This document shows positions 10,663 through 22,084 of a stretch of 64,000 nucleotides of DNA, piece after piece. The notes under the pieces were generated by a model. The model saw only the letters and a program-made list of their open reading frames with translations. It ran no database searches and had not been told where the DNA came from. Where the stretch lies: NCBI GenBank assembly GCA_038373865.1, contig JAXGGA010002011.1, positions 62,001 to 126,000 of the forward strand. Direction: 5' to 3'. Each line of letters starts with the position of its first letter. The first letter of the stretch is position 1. Made by a program: the position numbers and the translations under genes. Source of the DNA: Uloborus plumipes. Its lineage: Eukaryota > Arthropoda > Arachnida > Araneae > Uloboridae.

Positions 10663-13600
10663 CTTTTTTCTTTAGAGGACGGGTTGAAATTTTCACTCGA
10701 ACCTTTTGGAGCCGGGGATTTTTTCAAGGTTTCATACGTTTGGTACGAGTTTACCTGGGTCGAAAGAAAAATTTCCAAAAAACAGCCCGGATCCAAAAGG
10801 TTCTGTGACACCCTGTATAAAAGTAAGGATTCAACATTTTGTAGGTTTTATGGGGTGTTTTGCTCACCCTACTGATGCGTAAATGGCAACTGATACGTCT
10901 ATTAAAATGGAACCGCCCACAATGAAAGAAAAAGAAAAAAAAACCTAAGAGGAAATTCTTATTGACAGTCGTCTATCAAACAAGCGTTGAACGCCGACTG
11001 TTTGATCTCAAATATTTTTTTTTGGGGGGGGGGGGAATCCCCACACATCATTCAAATAATTCTAACGGAAGTACCGAAGTTTTCTTTAAATTATTTATTT
11101 ATTTTTTAACTCTGAAACCTTTCGAGAAGCAAGAAAATCAAGCCTTTCACAGGTGGCCTAAGGTACCTAAGGCGATGATGTCACGTGGAAAAAATGCCGT
11201 AAAAAACCCATAAACTCGACGACCTGCGGTGAATCATCAAAAGAATTCCTTTTCTGGCAACGATGCAAATAGCAGACGATTTTATTTATTTTTTTGGAGC
11301 AATGAATGTTAATATAGTGGGGTTACCGTGAAGAATATACGCTTTTATATGATTTAAATAAAACTTAGTTGAAAATAACCAATTGAAACATTTTTTTTTT
11401 TCATTTAAAAAGAATATTGAAGTGAAGATAACTCGCAGCGTCGCAGCTTGTTCACAGTCAATTCTATCGTCGCAGGAACTATATTATTTTCCAATCCATC
11501 CCATTCATTAATTAAAATATTTATTGCGTAAAAAAAAGCCATAATTTGAATAGTGTAAAAAACGATATGAAGAAAAAAAGACAGCAGATTTTGTGTTTGA
11601 TTATTTTTCATCAACTGAATAAGTTTGAGATTTTTACTGCGCACGTTAAAAATAAAAATGTTTGTTAATAATGAACACTTCCCAAAAAATTATTTAAAAA
11701 CATATTTACGATTTTTTTTCTTTTTGCTTTAATGAACCAAACTACAAGTTTTATTCCCATTATACCAAAAAAAGTAGTAAAAGGATATTCCATTAGTTTG
11801 ACCTAAACATTTATTTTTTTATCTACATTAGTTTTTTAATTATAGAGAAAATTTACGTTTTGCTCCCCGCCTCTGAGTTTGAAGAGCTATCGATCGTACA
11901 AAATACAATAACACGCATGCAACTCATTTATAATACATTCGAAAAAATATTACACTTAAATTCATTATCAATGAGTTCATGCTATTTCTTGTATTAAAAC
12001 TAAATTAATTGGTAAAATATTGCGATCTGAATGAACTTTTGTTCTTGTAAATAGAATATATTCGGCATTTATATTTCGAAAAACTTTTAGCTTTCTTTTT
12101 TTGCTAAAATGAATCCATAAAAACACGGCATCTTGCATAAATATAAGGAGTGGTGGGATACGGTGAAAAGATGTTACAATTATAAATTTTCTTTTGGGGA
12201 GGGGGGTTTGCTTTTACCAGGGAGCAATGGTGCAACCCGTTCTTTAAATACTAAAGCAATAGATTTCTCCGAGGACAAAAGAGAAAAATGCCACTAAAAT
12301 ATATCTACAATCCTTAAAACGTCGATGACATAGTCACCGCCATTGAAAAGAATGTAATATTAAATATTTAGATAGCGTTGAAAAGCATTAATTATTTTTA
12401 ATAAAATTGTAGTAAAAACTAATTAAGGTTTTACCCCGCATTATTAAATTATTTATGTATTTGTTAATAGAAACTTTCTTAATTAGCTTCAAAGAAGCTT
12501 GCTGAGAACCACGATATTAATTTTGAATAAAAGTGTGCATTGAAGTTTGGTTTTGTTTCGTTATAAAAACCTAAATCTGAGTCATTTTACTGACTAATGT
12601 TTTTTATTCAATTCAAATCTCTACGAATCTCACCACACCCTAAACAAAAAAAAATCCATAGTACCGTTAAAACTGAGGGAGAAAAATCAATTAACCCTGG
12701 CATAGTTAATTCATGGAAAGTCTGGGTGTTCATATAAGGTAGAATGTGAAGAATGCATTTTCAAACAAGTGCTTTTTTTTTAATTAGCTTAAAGTTGCGC
12801 TGGTAATACATTTAAATGTTGAAAAGGTCGTCTACCCTTATGCATTTTATCTACATAATAATAGTTATTTATGATTAATTACGACATTGTAGTTTAATGA
12901 TACAATGAATTGCACGATTTTGATTAGAATTAATGTTTCAGAAGTAGAGAATGTTGAGGTAACCTTGGTCTTACAGGGTTAAAATGAAGACTGAGAATTA
13001 AGTGTATCGTACATAAGGTAACCATACGTTTCATTTTGGGTACGACAGTCTCTTTTTTGAGTAACATATCCTTTTGTTTCGTGCATAGATAGTTTCGGTT
13101 TTTGTTGTTGCTTGAGCAGCCCCACGCCTATTTGTTGATACCAACCATAACTAAGTGGAATCTACCAAGTCCTGTTGTTGTCGGTCTTTACTTTTGGATA
13201 AATTTTATTAAATGTAAGTAGGCCACTACTATCTATGGGATCATCAGAGCCCTTCTTGGCCGATGGCCAATCCTCGGGTATTTTATATACATTTGACTTC
13301 TAAATTTTTTTTTTTAATTATCATCCGAGAGTTTTGCTGCGGGACTAAATACTGTGAAATGGCCCCGATATCATACCTTTCCAGCGCTGTATTCTACATA
13401 TTTTTCCATACGTTTAACCTCCTCCTTGCACCAAATTCAGGAAGCATCTCAGCTAGCAGTGTATTTTTAGTCGAGCATTTGCAGTTATCACAACAGCAAT
13501 TTATTATGAACCAAGATTATGATCTAACACACCGCTTAATTGCATAATACAATGTCATTTATAGCGCCTCATTTCAACCAACAATACGGACTACATTGTT

Positions 13601-14380
13601 TCGTTTGCATATAATATCTGATTAATTCAGGCGCGATATTTGAGAAATTATTTAAGTGCTTCATTGTTCATGTTATACCTATAAGAATGGAGCTAAATTA
13701 CATTGGATGCTCATTAACATTATAACATTATAACACGCTAACACTGAATAAATGCTAATGAGATAAACTTTACACTTATTTCTGTGATTGTTAATGCTTA
13801 AAAGGTCTTAATCTTGTGTAGTTTGATTATTCTAAGATTAGTACAAACTTAGTAATATCATTAAAGTGTACATTTGCGCTTCATTATGTGTCATTAGGTC
13901 GATTAAATTTGTCTAAAAACAAAATTAGAAGCAGAACATAAATATTGCTTTATTAGCATCAGCTACGCTGACATTTTCAAAATAAAAATAATAAAAAAGA
14001 CACTGCAGTAGCCTTTGAGAGGCATCATATATGGAAAATTTAATTAGTGCAATATTAATCTTATAATAAGTTTTGCAATAAATTTTCTTTTTGTTACTTG
14101 TTCTGTATTGTTCAAAAAAAAAATCTGTTTAAAAAATATTGGTTACTGAAGTTTTGTCTCACGTTATAAAGATTTGTCTACTTATTTTAAACAAATGTTT
14201 GAAAGTGGAATTAGTACTCGACTTATGCAAAAGTGTTTATTCATTTCTAGCTAGAATGTTCAGGTTGGAAAAAAAATTGTTGCATGATCCAACAAGGGTT
14301 CATTCCGAATATTTAGAAAAGTTTGCAAAAGAGTTGAAAAAGAGAAAAAGCGAAATGTTCTCTTCAAATAAATATATATT
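10663..14380. other. AT-rich spacer without recognisable gene
   Basis: Directly after the satellite, 10663-10823 is a low-copy-looking stretch ending ACACCCTGTATA. That terminus resembles the end of the foldback at 46058, but no matching left end was found. The remainder is AT-rich with homopolymer runs and G-runs near 11022 and 12199. ORFs up to 94 codons show no domains. Confidence 0.4.
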
Positions 14381-14720
14381 TAAGGGTCATTCCATAGTGA
14401 CTAACGTAACATTCTGAGCTGATTTTGTAACTGCTTTTAATTGTAACTTAAAGGATAAAAAATATTTTTTAGTTATGCTGGTGGATTTACAATGTACATG
14501 GTATCTATGTATCATTTCTGCTAAGAATTTAAAACAAAATTACTGACAGTAGATATTTTTTCAACCAAAATAGCAGTGTGACTAACGTAACATTTTTGCA
14601 ACCCTGAAAATAAATGCTCATGTTGTGAGGCAAAAATTTCTCAAAGTTAAGCAAGTGTTAAAAATTGAATGATATATTTGAAAAATGTGTAAAGTTGGCT
14701 TTTAAAAACATAAAACACTT
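14381..14720 (+). mobile_element. Truncated copy of the GGGTCATTCCAT MITE
   Basis: Begins TAAGGGTCATTCCATAGTGA and follows the full copy at 24557-25185 closely until about 14720, where similarity stops. It carries the recurring GTGACTAACGTAAC motif twice. The right terminus is missing. The end of a 92-codon ORF (14139-14417) runs into it, so that ORF's C-terminus is element sequence. Confidence 0.8.
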
Positions 14721-14734
14721 TTAGGGGCAAATTC

Positions 14735-15900
14735 TTTTTGTAAAGAAAAGAAAGAGAAAAACTTTTTTTTTTACTTTCCTAATTAGTATTTGTCAGGAAA
14801 TTCTTCGACTTTTGAATGTACTGCAGGATCAGAAAAAAAAATTCTCCATCAGAAAAAAAAAATAATAATGACAATAATTTCAACCGTGCTGAAACTTGAC
14901 AACTTAATTCGTGACTTTTCTTCCAAGACGAACACTATAGACGTGATCCCCAGGGCGTTTATCGCGTGAGCGAAGAGCTTTATTTAAGAACAGCAAACAA
15001 CACAAAACAAAAAAAACGAAATATTTCACAAGTTGAGATGTCACTGGCATGCTCCTAATGAAAGCGAATAATTGAAAAAACATGATACGATCTTGTTGTT
15101 TTAAGAACGAAACTCAAGTTCTGAACTAAACTCGCACTTATTTATAGAGTTCTAAATTTTCTACCGTTCTTAAAACTTAAGCTTTTCTGTTTCGGAGAAA
15201 CACTTCTATTTCATTTTTTTTTTTTTTTTTTTTTTTGAACTACTTTCACAGAAAATAGTCTCAGAATGTTTTTGTTCAAAACTTCCATGAAAATGTTTTT
15301 TGTAAAGAAAAGAGATGGAGAAAACTTTTTTTTTCTTATAAGTATTTTAAGTCAAGAAGACTTTTGAACTAAACTCGTACTCAGTAATAGTGTTGTAAAT
15401 TTTCTACTGTTCTTACAATTAAAGCTTTTTTGTTTCTAAGAAACGTTTTTTCTTCTTTTTATTTTTATTTATTTTTTTTAACTACTTTCACAGAAAATAG
15501 TCTATATGGAATGCAGAATACTTTTGCTCGAAACTTCCATGCAAATGGTTTTGTACAGAAAAAAAAAAAAGAGAGAAAAAAACTTTTTTTTTTTTATCTA
15601 ACGTTTGTTTAATATTTAATGTCGAGAAATTCTTCGACTATTAAATATATTGTGTGATTATAAAAAAAAATCTCCATTGAAATAACAATAATAATAAAAA
15701 TAATTTCGACCTTGCTGAAACTTGACAACTTAATTCGTGACTTCTCTCACAAGACGAACGCTAGAGATCTGATCCCCAGGGCGTTTATCGCGTGAGCGAA
15801 GAGCTTTAATAAAGAACTGCAAACAACAACACAAAACAAAAAACGAAATATTTCACAAGTTGAGATGTCACTAGCATGCACCTAATGAAAACGAAAAAAA
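14735..15900. repeat. Nested direct duplications (A-B-B'-A')
   Basis: Block A (about 14760-15070) and block A' (about 15580-15895) share AATTTC, TGCTGAAACTTGACAACTTA, then GATCCCCAGGGCGTTTATCG and CACAAGTTGAGATGTCACT. Between them, block B (about 15115-15355) and B' (about 15360-15600) share GAACTAAACTCG, TTTTCTAC and CTACTTTCACAGAAAATAGT. Periods are about 840 and 240 bp. The CCCCAGGGCG core is the best-conserved part. No coding frame is shared. Confidence 0.8.
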
Positions 15901-16027
15901 AAATCTGCAAGAGAATAATCAAGCGTGAAGAAAAGAAACTTTGAACTTTCTCTCCCAGGCTGGATGTGGACAGGAATGTAGGTCAACCTGTATAGCTGTT
16001 ATTACGGAGAATGTTGGCAACAGTTGC

Positions 16028-16327
16028 TTATTTATTGTTTGCTTGTCGCGTGGGCGGACCGCTCTTTTTTAGACTCCTACATGGACATAGAGAGTGAGGT
16101 ATATCTGTGTAATTATCTGCATAATTAAAACTGTTGGGTTGATTTATTTGGGATAACTGTTTCGTTGGACCTTGTGAAGAGTTCTGATATCTTGATTGAT
16201 CTGGGTTCTGTGTGAGTGAATTTGTAGGCAAGTTAAATTTGACTCGACATTTGTGATCAATATGTATTGAGCTCCGTGTATTTGAACAGCATTTGATGTC
16301 TAAAATCAATGTACGTTTGGCTTCCAA
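16028..16327 (-). CDS. Unrecognised 99-codon ORF
   Basis: Minus-strand ORF rich in Asn, Gln, Ser and Pro in its middle, with a few Cys (KCCSNT and LCPCR). No domain recognised. It has a less AT-biased composition than neighbouring spurious ORFs, which is why it is listed. No splice sites or paralogue support it. Confidence 0.12.
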   Translation of the reverse strand: MEAKRTLILDIKCCSNTRSSIHIDHKCRVKFNLPTNSLTQNPDQSRYQNSSQGPTKQLSQINQPNSFNYADNYTDIPHSLCPCRSLKKSGPPTRQANNK

Positions 16328-16413
16328 TCAGATCGACTGTGACGTAGATTTAACCATAATGAAGATAGATTAAAAAAAAAATGGCTTAGCACATTAAAAT
16401 GAAGAAAATGTTC

Positions 16414-16693
16414 GGTACAACTTTGATATACCCCCACACACACACACGAAAATTACGCGCCAAATCTGGCACTCCGTACGGACTTTTTAGGGTTGCTGTT
16501 TCTTAAATTTAGGTTTTTTCAGCTTTTAGGTTTTTGCTGTTGCCAAATTTAGTATTTTGCTTCATTTTTTGAGTTTTTTTTTTTAAAGTTTTGTGGCAAT
16601 TATTTTTTTGTGGCAACAACAAAAACAGGTATTTTGCTTGGCGAAAAGAAAAAGTAGCCAAACTTCCGATTTGGGGGTGTATCAAAATGGTTC
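16414..16693. mobile_element. Possible small MITE with imperfect 23-bp inverted ends
   Basis: Left GGTACAACTTTGATATACCC and the reverse complement of the right end, GGAACCATTTTGATACACCC, agree at about 19 of 23 positions including a run of five C. The interior has a (CA)n run and several TTTAGGTTTTT blocks. No target duplication identified. Confidence 0.4.
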
Positions 16694-17077
16694 CAAATGT
16701 TGAAAGTTGCTAGACAAAAACTTTCAGTAAAAGTTATATGTGGCATTATTTTCCATTAATTTTAGATGAGGATTATGTTCTGATTTCCCAAGTAAGGGTA
16801 AAGCAGCATGCAAAGTTGCTCAACTCAAAACTGCAATTGGAAATTAGTCCAATGTCTTGTCATAGATCGGACATTCCAATATACCAGATCTGCAATTTTG
16901 CAGACCTAGGAAAATATATGTGACCACCGTTCCTTACACATCTTCCGTTCAGTTTTCATTCAGATTTTGACGAAAAAACATAAAAGGGTGAAATAGGTGA
17001 ATCCCCCTTCCAGCCAGATTCCTATCCATCCACCTTCAAACTTTCATATCAGGTTTCAACAAAGGGAAAAAACATAC

Positions 17078-17101
17078 AGAGAGAGAGAGAGAGAGAGAGA
17101 A
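17078..17101. repeat. (GA)n microsatellite
   Basis: An uninterrupted run of about 11 AG dinucleotides in otherwise non-repetitive sequence. The flanks 16930-17700 hold no recognised gene, although they lie upstream of the H15 ORF. Confidence 0.9.
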
Positions 17102-17736
17102 AGGGTGAATTTTCCATATTTTCAAAAGTTGTCATTCGGGTCATCCCCCCCCCCCTTCCAGTCTTTCTCCCCTCTTTACCCGATACAGTATTTCAAGTTT
17201 TATCCTCCTCAATGCGTGAATACGGACTAGTCATCAGGGAAGATCTTTAGTAAGGCAGATTTCTACATAAGTTTTCCGCATGAATAAAACATCGTCGAAA
17301 TTGAACTAAATCTGGCGCAGCACAGTCCTCATGAGATTTTTTTTACGCCAATTAATTCAGCAATACTAACAAAATAAAAGGTAACAAAAATGCTCAGGTA
17401 TTGTTTCGGAGTTGAGAGAAATTGTTATTTATAACATTTCAACAAATAATGTGAAAATTATTTTCAGACGTCGTATTATTAACACTAAGGCCCGTATATA
17501 TAGCGGCTCTAATTAACACGATCAGGTTTCACGAAATCACTAGTATTTCATTTGGGTTTTAAAGCGGCTCTAATTCAGGATGTCTATCAGTTACTATGTT
17601 AATATTCGTTACCATGCACGCGAATCTTTAATGAAAGTGTTTTTTTTTTAATTGCAAATTCTTTTCGTTTAAATTGAAATCATCACTGAAATAATTTCAT
17701 TAAATTCTTTTGTCTGCAATATTTAAATTTTTCGTT

Positions 17737-18198
17737 ATGGAAGGAATAAATTCTCATGCAAAATCATCAGCCCTAGTTGCTGCCAATGACGAATCAATGC
17801 CGAATTACTCAAATGCTGGAAGAAACGAGTTTATAATGAAAGAAGTTGGTAATTATATATTGAAAGCCATTGAGGAATCTGATGACCAGAATGGACTATC
17901 AGTACAAGAAATCAGGAACGTTTTGGCGTCTAAACATCAACTGAACATCGAGGAACAGGCAAAAGATATCTCGACGTTCCTGAAAGGTGCCATCGAATCT
18001 GGTTCTTTGACCCTAACAGGTGGTAAATATAAGATTGCGGAAAGAGCCAGACGCAAAAGCGGAAGTAGAAGTCCAGAATGGACTACCAGTACAAGAAATG
18101 AAGAACGCCAGGGCGTCAAAACATCAACTGATGAAGCGCGAATAATATTCTCCGACTGCGACATTCCTGAAAGGTGCTACTTTGTCTCGTTCATGTAA
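17737..18198 (+). CDS. Linker-histone (H15) domain protein, protamine-like family
   Basis: A 153-codon ORF from ATG at 17737. Residues about 31-102 read as an H15 winged helix: helix 1 around FIMKEVGNYILKAIEE, then GLSVQEIRNVLASKH, a helix DISTFLKGAIESGSL, and the terminal wing LTLTGGKYKIAE. The latter matches the beta-wing of H1/H5 (short loop, Gly, then a basic/hydrophobic strand). Residues 103-112 begin a basic tail (RARRKSGSRS). The tail then gives way to a frameshifted duplicate of its own H15 coding DNA, so the last 40 or so residues are probably not native. H15 proteins bind nucleosomal linker DNA. Those with Arg/Ser tails package sperm chromatin. The adjacent duplicate keeps such a tail. 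Whether this locus is expressed is unknown. It may be a recently broken gene. Confidence 0.65.
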   Translation: MEGINSHAKSSALVAANDESMPNYSNAGRNEFIMKEVGNYILKAIEESDDQNGLSVQEIRNVLASKHQLNIEEQAKDISTFLKGAIESGSLTLTGGKYKIAERARRKSGSRSPEWTTSTRNEERQGVKTSTDEARIIFSDCDIPERCYFVSFM

Positions 18199-18975
18199 CC
18201 AGGGACTGATTACCCAAAAAGCACGGGAAGCTTGAGCTTCCCCTAAAAAAATCCGGGGGTCCCAAAAATGACTAAAAACTTGTGATTTAAAATTCTAGTT
18301 TCTGCTTTTAAATACATATCAAAATGTAATTGTAAACATTAGAATTGGTTCAATAAAAATTTTGTGGAAAGTTTTGAAAGTGAAGACTCATTTCATAAAA
18401 CATTAATCCCACCACAAGCTATTTTTAAATTTGGGATTTGACCCGATTTTTTCGCAATCTACTTTTATTATTTCCGTGAAGTAATAAATCTAATTTAACA
18501 TCGAATCATACAATTGCAGTGCAACCATGTGTATTATGTATGAAAATTCTACATATTAGTGGAGGAAGGGGACAGACTTTAATCTCAATTCTGCTTGGGC
18601 AGCTCTTAAAAATGATATGTACCCTTAGCGAGATTTGTTTCAATGTCGCAAGAGTATAGACACCCCCCCCCCTCGCTTCAAAATGCGACAGAGCTTCCCC
18701 TAACTTCACAGGTTAATCGGGCCCTGCCTGTAACCCTAACAGGTGGTAAATACAAGATTGCTTAAAGAGTCAGACGCAGACGTCGAAGCGGAAGTAGACG
18801 AAGGTCTGGAGGTGGACGCAGGAAACAATCCGGAAGATCAGGAGGAAGGAAAAGATCAAGATCCAGAAGACGACGTTCTTCTGGCCGTCGCAAAACGTCT
18901 GGAAGACGTTACTCCACCAGAAGACGGCAATCCAGGAAACACAAGCACACCCTTGGCGATGAATGCGATATATGA
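18072..18975 (+). pseudogene. Partial tandem duplicate of the H15 gene with Arg/Ser-rich protamine-like tail
   Basis: From 18072 the DNA repeats the H15 coding region (compare CAGAATGGACTATCAGTACA with CAGAATGGACTACCAGTACA), but out of frame and with deletions. A 527-bp insertion interrupts it at 18200. Coding similarity resumes at about 18735 with CTAACAGGTGGTAAATACAA, the GGKYKIA wing. Where copy 1 has GAA, this copy has TAA (18763). Beyond that stop the same frame stays open for 69 codons to TGA at 18973: 27 Arg, 12 Ser, plus Gly and Lys, with one Cys near the end. This is protamine-like. The frameshift, nonsense codon and insertion make the copy non-functional as read. The opposite possibility, unusual splicing, is not supported. 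Confidence 0.65.
18192..18734. mobile_element. hAT-type non-autonomous element inserted in the H15 duplicate
   Basis: The element spans 18200-18726 (527 bp). Left end CAGGGACTGATTACCC and reverse complement of right end CAGGGCCCGATTAACC are clear inverted termini. Flanking 8-mers CATGTAAC (18192-18199) and CCTGTAAC (18727-18734) match at 7 of 8 positions, fitting the 8-bp hAT target duplication. CAGGG ends are usual for hAT. Both subterminal regions carry a related AGCTTCCCCT or GGGGAAGCTC block. No transposase inside. Removing the element reconnects the H15 homology across the gap. Confidence 0.85.
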
Positions 18976-19068
18976 TCAGTTCAGGACTTTTCGCCTAAAG
19001 ACTAACTGATACCAAGAAAAAGGAAGTCTTTTGAACGATCAGACAAATAAGAACCAGACGATCTTTTT

Positions 19069-19074
19069 AATAAA
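19069..19074 (+). other. Candidate polyadenylation signal of the protamine-like copy
   Basis: AATAAA about 95 bp after the TGA ending the Arg/Ser-rich frame. It is well placed for a 3' end, but the motif is common in AT-rich DNA. Confidence 0.3.
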
Positions 19075-19079
19075 CCAAC

Positions 19080-21039
19080 TATATTTCAAGTCATATAAAC
19101 TTCCAGAGCTTTTCTGAATTTTTGATTAAATCGTGTTGCTACCTGCAATCGATATATAAAAGTTATTTTTTTTCAAAAATCAATCAGACAAAAAATGTAC
19201 TTTAAGTGGGAAATTTTATGTTTCGACTATGATACATTAGGTACGGTGCTTCATAACATTTCAATCGCCAATATTTTGGTCACCAATAAAAGAAAAGAAA
19301 AAAAAATTAAATTTTATTACTAACCCGTTTTAAGTCCTCAAATGAAAGGATTTGCCGAATGAGGAAGTATTTCGATATCTGAAACTTTTGATAATTTTTG
19401 ACGCTGTGGCCAAATTTTTTGACTCCAAAAACTATTCTATAATATATTTCGCCTTTGTTGATAGAAAACAATAAACTATTGTTGCATAAAATTTGGCCAT
19501 CGTGCCTAAATCTCAACGGTCGAAATATACGCCTACTAATGGGAGTTTATGAAATGATATTTAATCCAGTATGGTACCCGAAATAATAAATTGAATTATG
19601 ATAAAGTGGAACAAGCCAACTTGGCGAAAGAAATTCTTTTTCAGAAATCGTTGTTATTTTTGCTCCTAGTGGTTAACTTACATTTTAAAGGAACATGAAT
19701 GTTTTTAACAAGTTAATGTGTATTGATTTGGCGGATTATTTTACTTTTTAATGGCTCAATTCACTTATTTCGCGGATTTCTTTTCATTTTAATGGAAATT
19801 AAATCCTGTTTAATAGCTTGCTTTATTCAAAAATGACGCATTCAACTTAAAACAATTCAGCTGCATTGTTTTTAATAACATTTGATAAGCAAATATATGC
19901 TTTGTTTTGACGAGTTTCGCAAACAACTTTTAAAACGGGCCAAGTATTTCACGTTATGATAACTCTCAGAAATAATATTGTCTGAATACGACTGTGGTAG
20001 CAGTCGACGCATAGATAATCCAAGATGGCGTCGAATACAAGATCATGGAAAACAACTGTTTGTTGACAAATAGTTTTGTGCTATCCACAAATACAATTCC
20101 AAAGGGATGATTTCGGTAGTTGAGAATCTGGCGATCTGTCTCCATTGGCGTCAAATTTTTGTCACCAATGCATGCGCGTGAGAAAATTTCCCTTTGTAAA
20201 CGTTAACAAAAATGTGGTTGTCATAAAAAAAACAGAAAAAGGGTTACCAAAAAAATTAATTATAGCCAATAATTTGACAATTGCGCCAGATTCTCAATTA
20301 TCGAAATATCCCCATTCTACAAAGTACATAAAGGAGAAGCCATAGATATTTTTTTAAAAATCACGAAGTCCATCAACGTAATATTTATTTATTTTCTCAA
20401 AGTGCTTAATGACTGCCAATAATATTCTAATTCACTATGATGCGTCTCAGAAACGAACACAAACACTTTTCGCCCGCCTCTATGAATAATATTACTTCAA
20501 GGTGAAAACTTAAGTTCTCTTACCCTGATCAGTGTTAAAACTGCATAATCCATACGCTCATAAAACCTGAACATTAAATGTACACACACTATAGCATACA
20601 TAACAAGTAATTATAAAGACCATGCTCAAGTTGTAAATAAATTTCAAAAATTAACAGCATTTGAATTTACTTTCAATAAAACCGGACATGAATATTTCCA
20701 AAAGTGTTTAGAATCAGATAACTTAAACCCCATAAAACTCGAGACAATGGTTTGTATTTTAATACGTAGACAAAGCTTCTCGGTAATAATATTCCTCCTT
20801 TTACGTCCCATAAAAGTCACAGAAATCCAACAGCATATGAAAACCCAATGAAAGTGAATCAACAAGTTTCTTGTGCATGCGAACAATAAAGCTTAAGGAA
20901 CAAATCACCGTCTGAATATGTCCGTTACTATCACTCTTCGTGTTTGAATCTCTAATTTCTTTTATTTATGTCACGCGACGTTACTGCAGTTGGGACTGTA
21001 ATTTGGAGAGGGGAAGGGAGATGAATACCGTCTTCATCC
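19080..21039. other. AT-rich spacer, no gene recognised
   Basis: Only short, domain-less ORFs. A 14-bp inverted repeat TTGAGAATCTGGCG occurs at 20120-20133 and 20284-20297 (reverse), spaced about 150 bp, possibly an eroded MITE. Confidence 0.4.
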
Positions 21040-21603
21040 TTAACTCATTAATGTCTAGCGTCCCTTTTTAGGGACGGTCCAAAAAAGGGTCTGAATGTCC
21101 CAAAAATGAACATTTCAACCAAATTATAGTGTTTAATTAGTACCCTGGTATTGTTTCAATTCGTTTTTAACGGATTGCAGCACATAACCGTTGTAAAGTG
21201 TGTTCTGTAGCAGTTTTAATATGATCTTTATCAAAAACGACATCGTTCACAATCTCAAGAAAAAAAGCTAAGTTTTCACAGTTATTCCCAGCTTCCCAGT
21301 TTATGTTAATTGCTGGTTTTATTTCTTCTTATAAAATATCTTTTTAAATATTATATCGTAGGCAGAAAAAACATTTAGTAAAAAAAATATGTACCCTCTG
21401 GGGTCTATCGTAACTTTTAAGGGACGATTTTTCTTTCTTAATAAAAATTCACGTCTTTCTTTACGTGATTTTTCTTCTTAATAAAAAATCACGTCTTTCT
21501 TTACGTGATATTTTTTTTATTATTTTTCCTGTCCGTTAGACACTGTCTGTAACCAGTATACAAAATATCTTTGGAAAAAAAATGTCAGGCATTAATGGGT
21601 TAA
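21040..21603. mobile_element. piggyBac-like MITE (TTAA duplication)
   Basis: TTAA at 21040-21043 and 21600-21603 flanks a 556-bp element with inverted ends CTCATTAATG and CATTAATGGG. The interior has two tandem copies of a CACGTCTTTCTTTACGTG hairpin and AGGGACG blocks. No ORF. Family assignment rests on the TTAA target and the CYC-type terminus. Confidence 0.6.
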
Positions 21604-22084
21604 TTTCTCGGCCTGTGCATGTGTGTCTGCAAAATCAATTAGCTACAAACAATTTTGACTTTTTTTTTCCTATATGGGGTTTGTTAAAAAAAATGTGTAA
21701 AGGATTCGTCCGTTGTCTGTTACGGTTGCCGTATAGGTTTAAAGTTAAGAAGGAAAAAAAAACTAATAATTTTCGCTTATTCTCCAGAGTTTTGCAAGTA
21801 GACTAGTTGGGGCTGTGATATAAAAATAAAATGAAAGTGGGATTTCTTTTTTCTAAGCGATTTTTCAAATAAAGGAGTTCAGTAGAAAAACAGAAAAGCT
21901 AAGTTAACTAGTAAAACAGCTAAATTGCTTAATAAGTGTAATTAGAAAAAATGATGTTGGGTTAAAGTGCTGAAAATCATCATAGAAGTAGTAATTCTGC
22001 AAGCATAGAGAATTTCATTCCTTTTTCCTTAAGGAAAGAACGATAACAAAAAAAGTGTGTTTTAAAACGAAGATTATTTTTTTT

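Noticed and set aside
10797..10823. Right end of a large element enclosing the 201-bp satellite (ACACCCTGTATA)
   Set aside because: The only candidate left partner (CGCAGGGTGCTCC at 8097 and 8637) matches too weakly.
14139..14417. 92-codon ORF with FRLEKKLLHDPTRVHSEYLEKF, faintly like a BEL/Pao retrotransposon segment
   Set aside because: The resemblance is short, no other polyprotein motif is near, and its end runs into a MITE.
18743..19009. Acidic 88-codon ORF (E/D-rich) overlapping the protamine-like tail
   Set aside because: It is the alternative frame of the Arg/Ser-rich tail. The H15 homology fixes the other frame.
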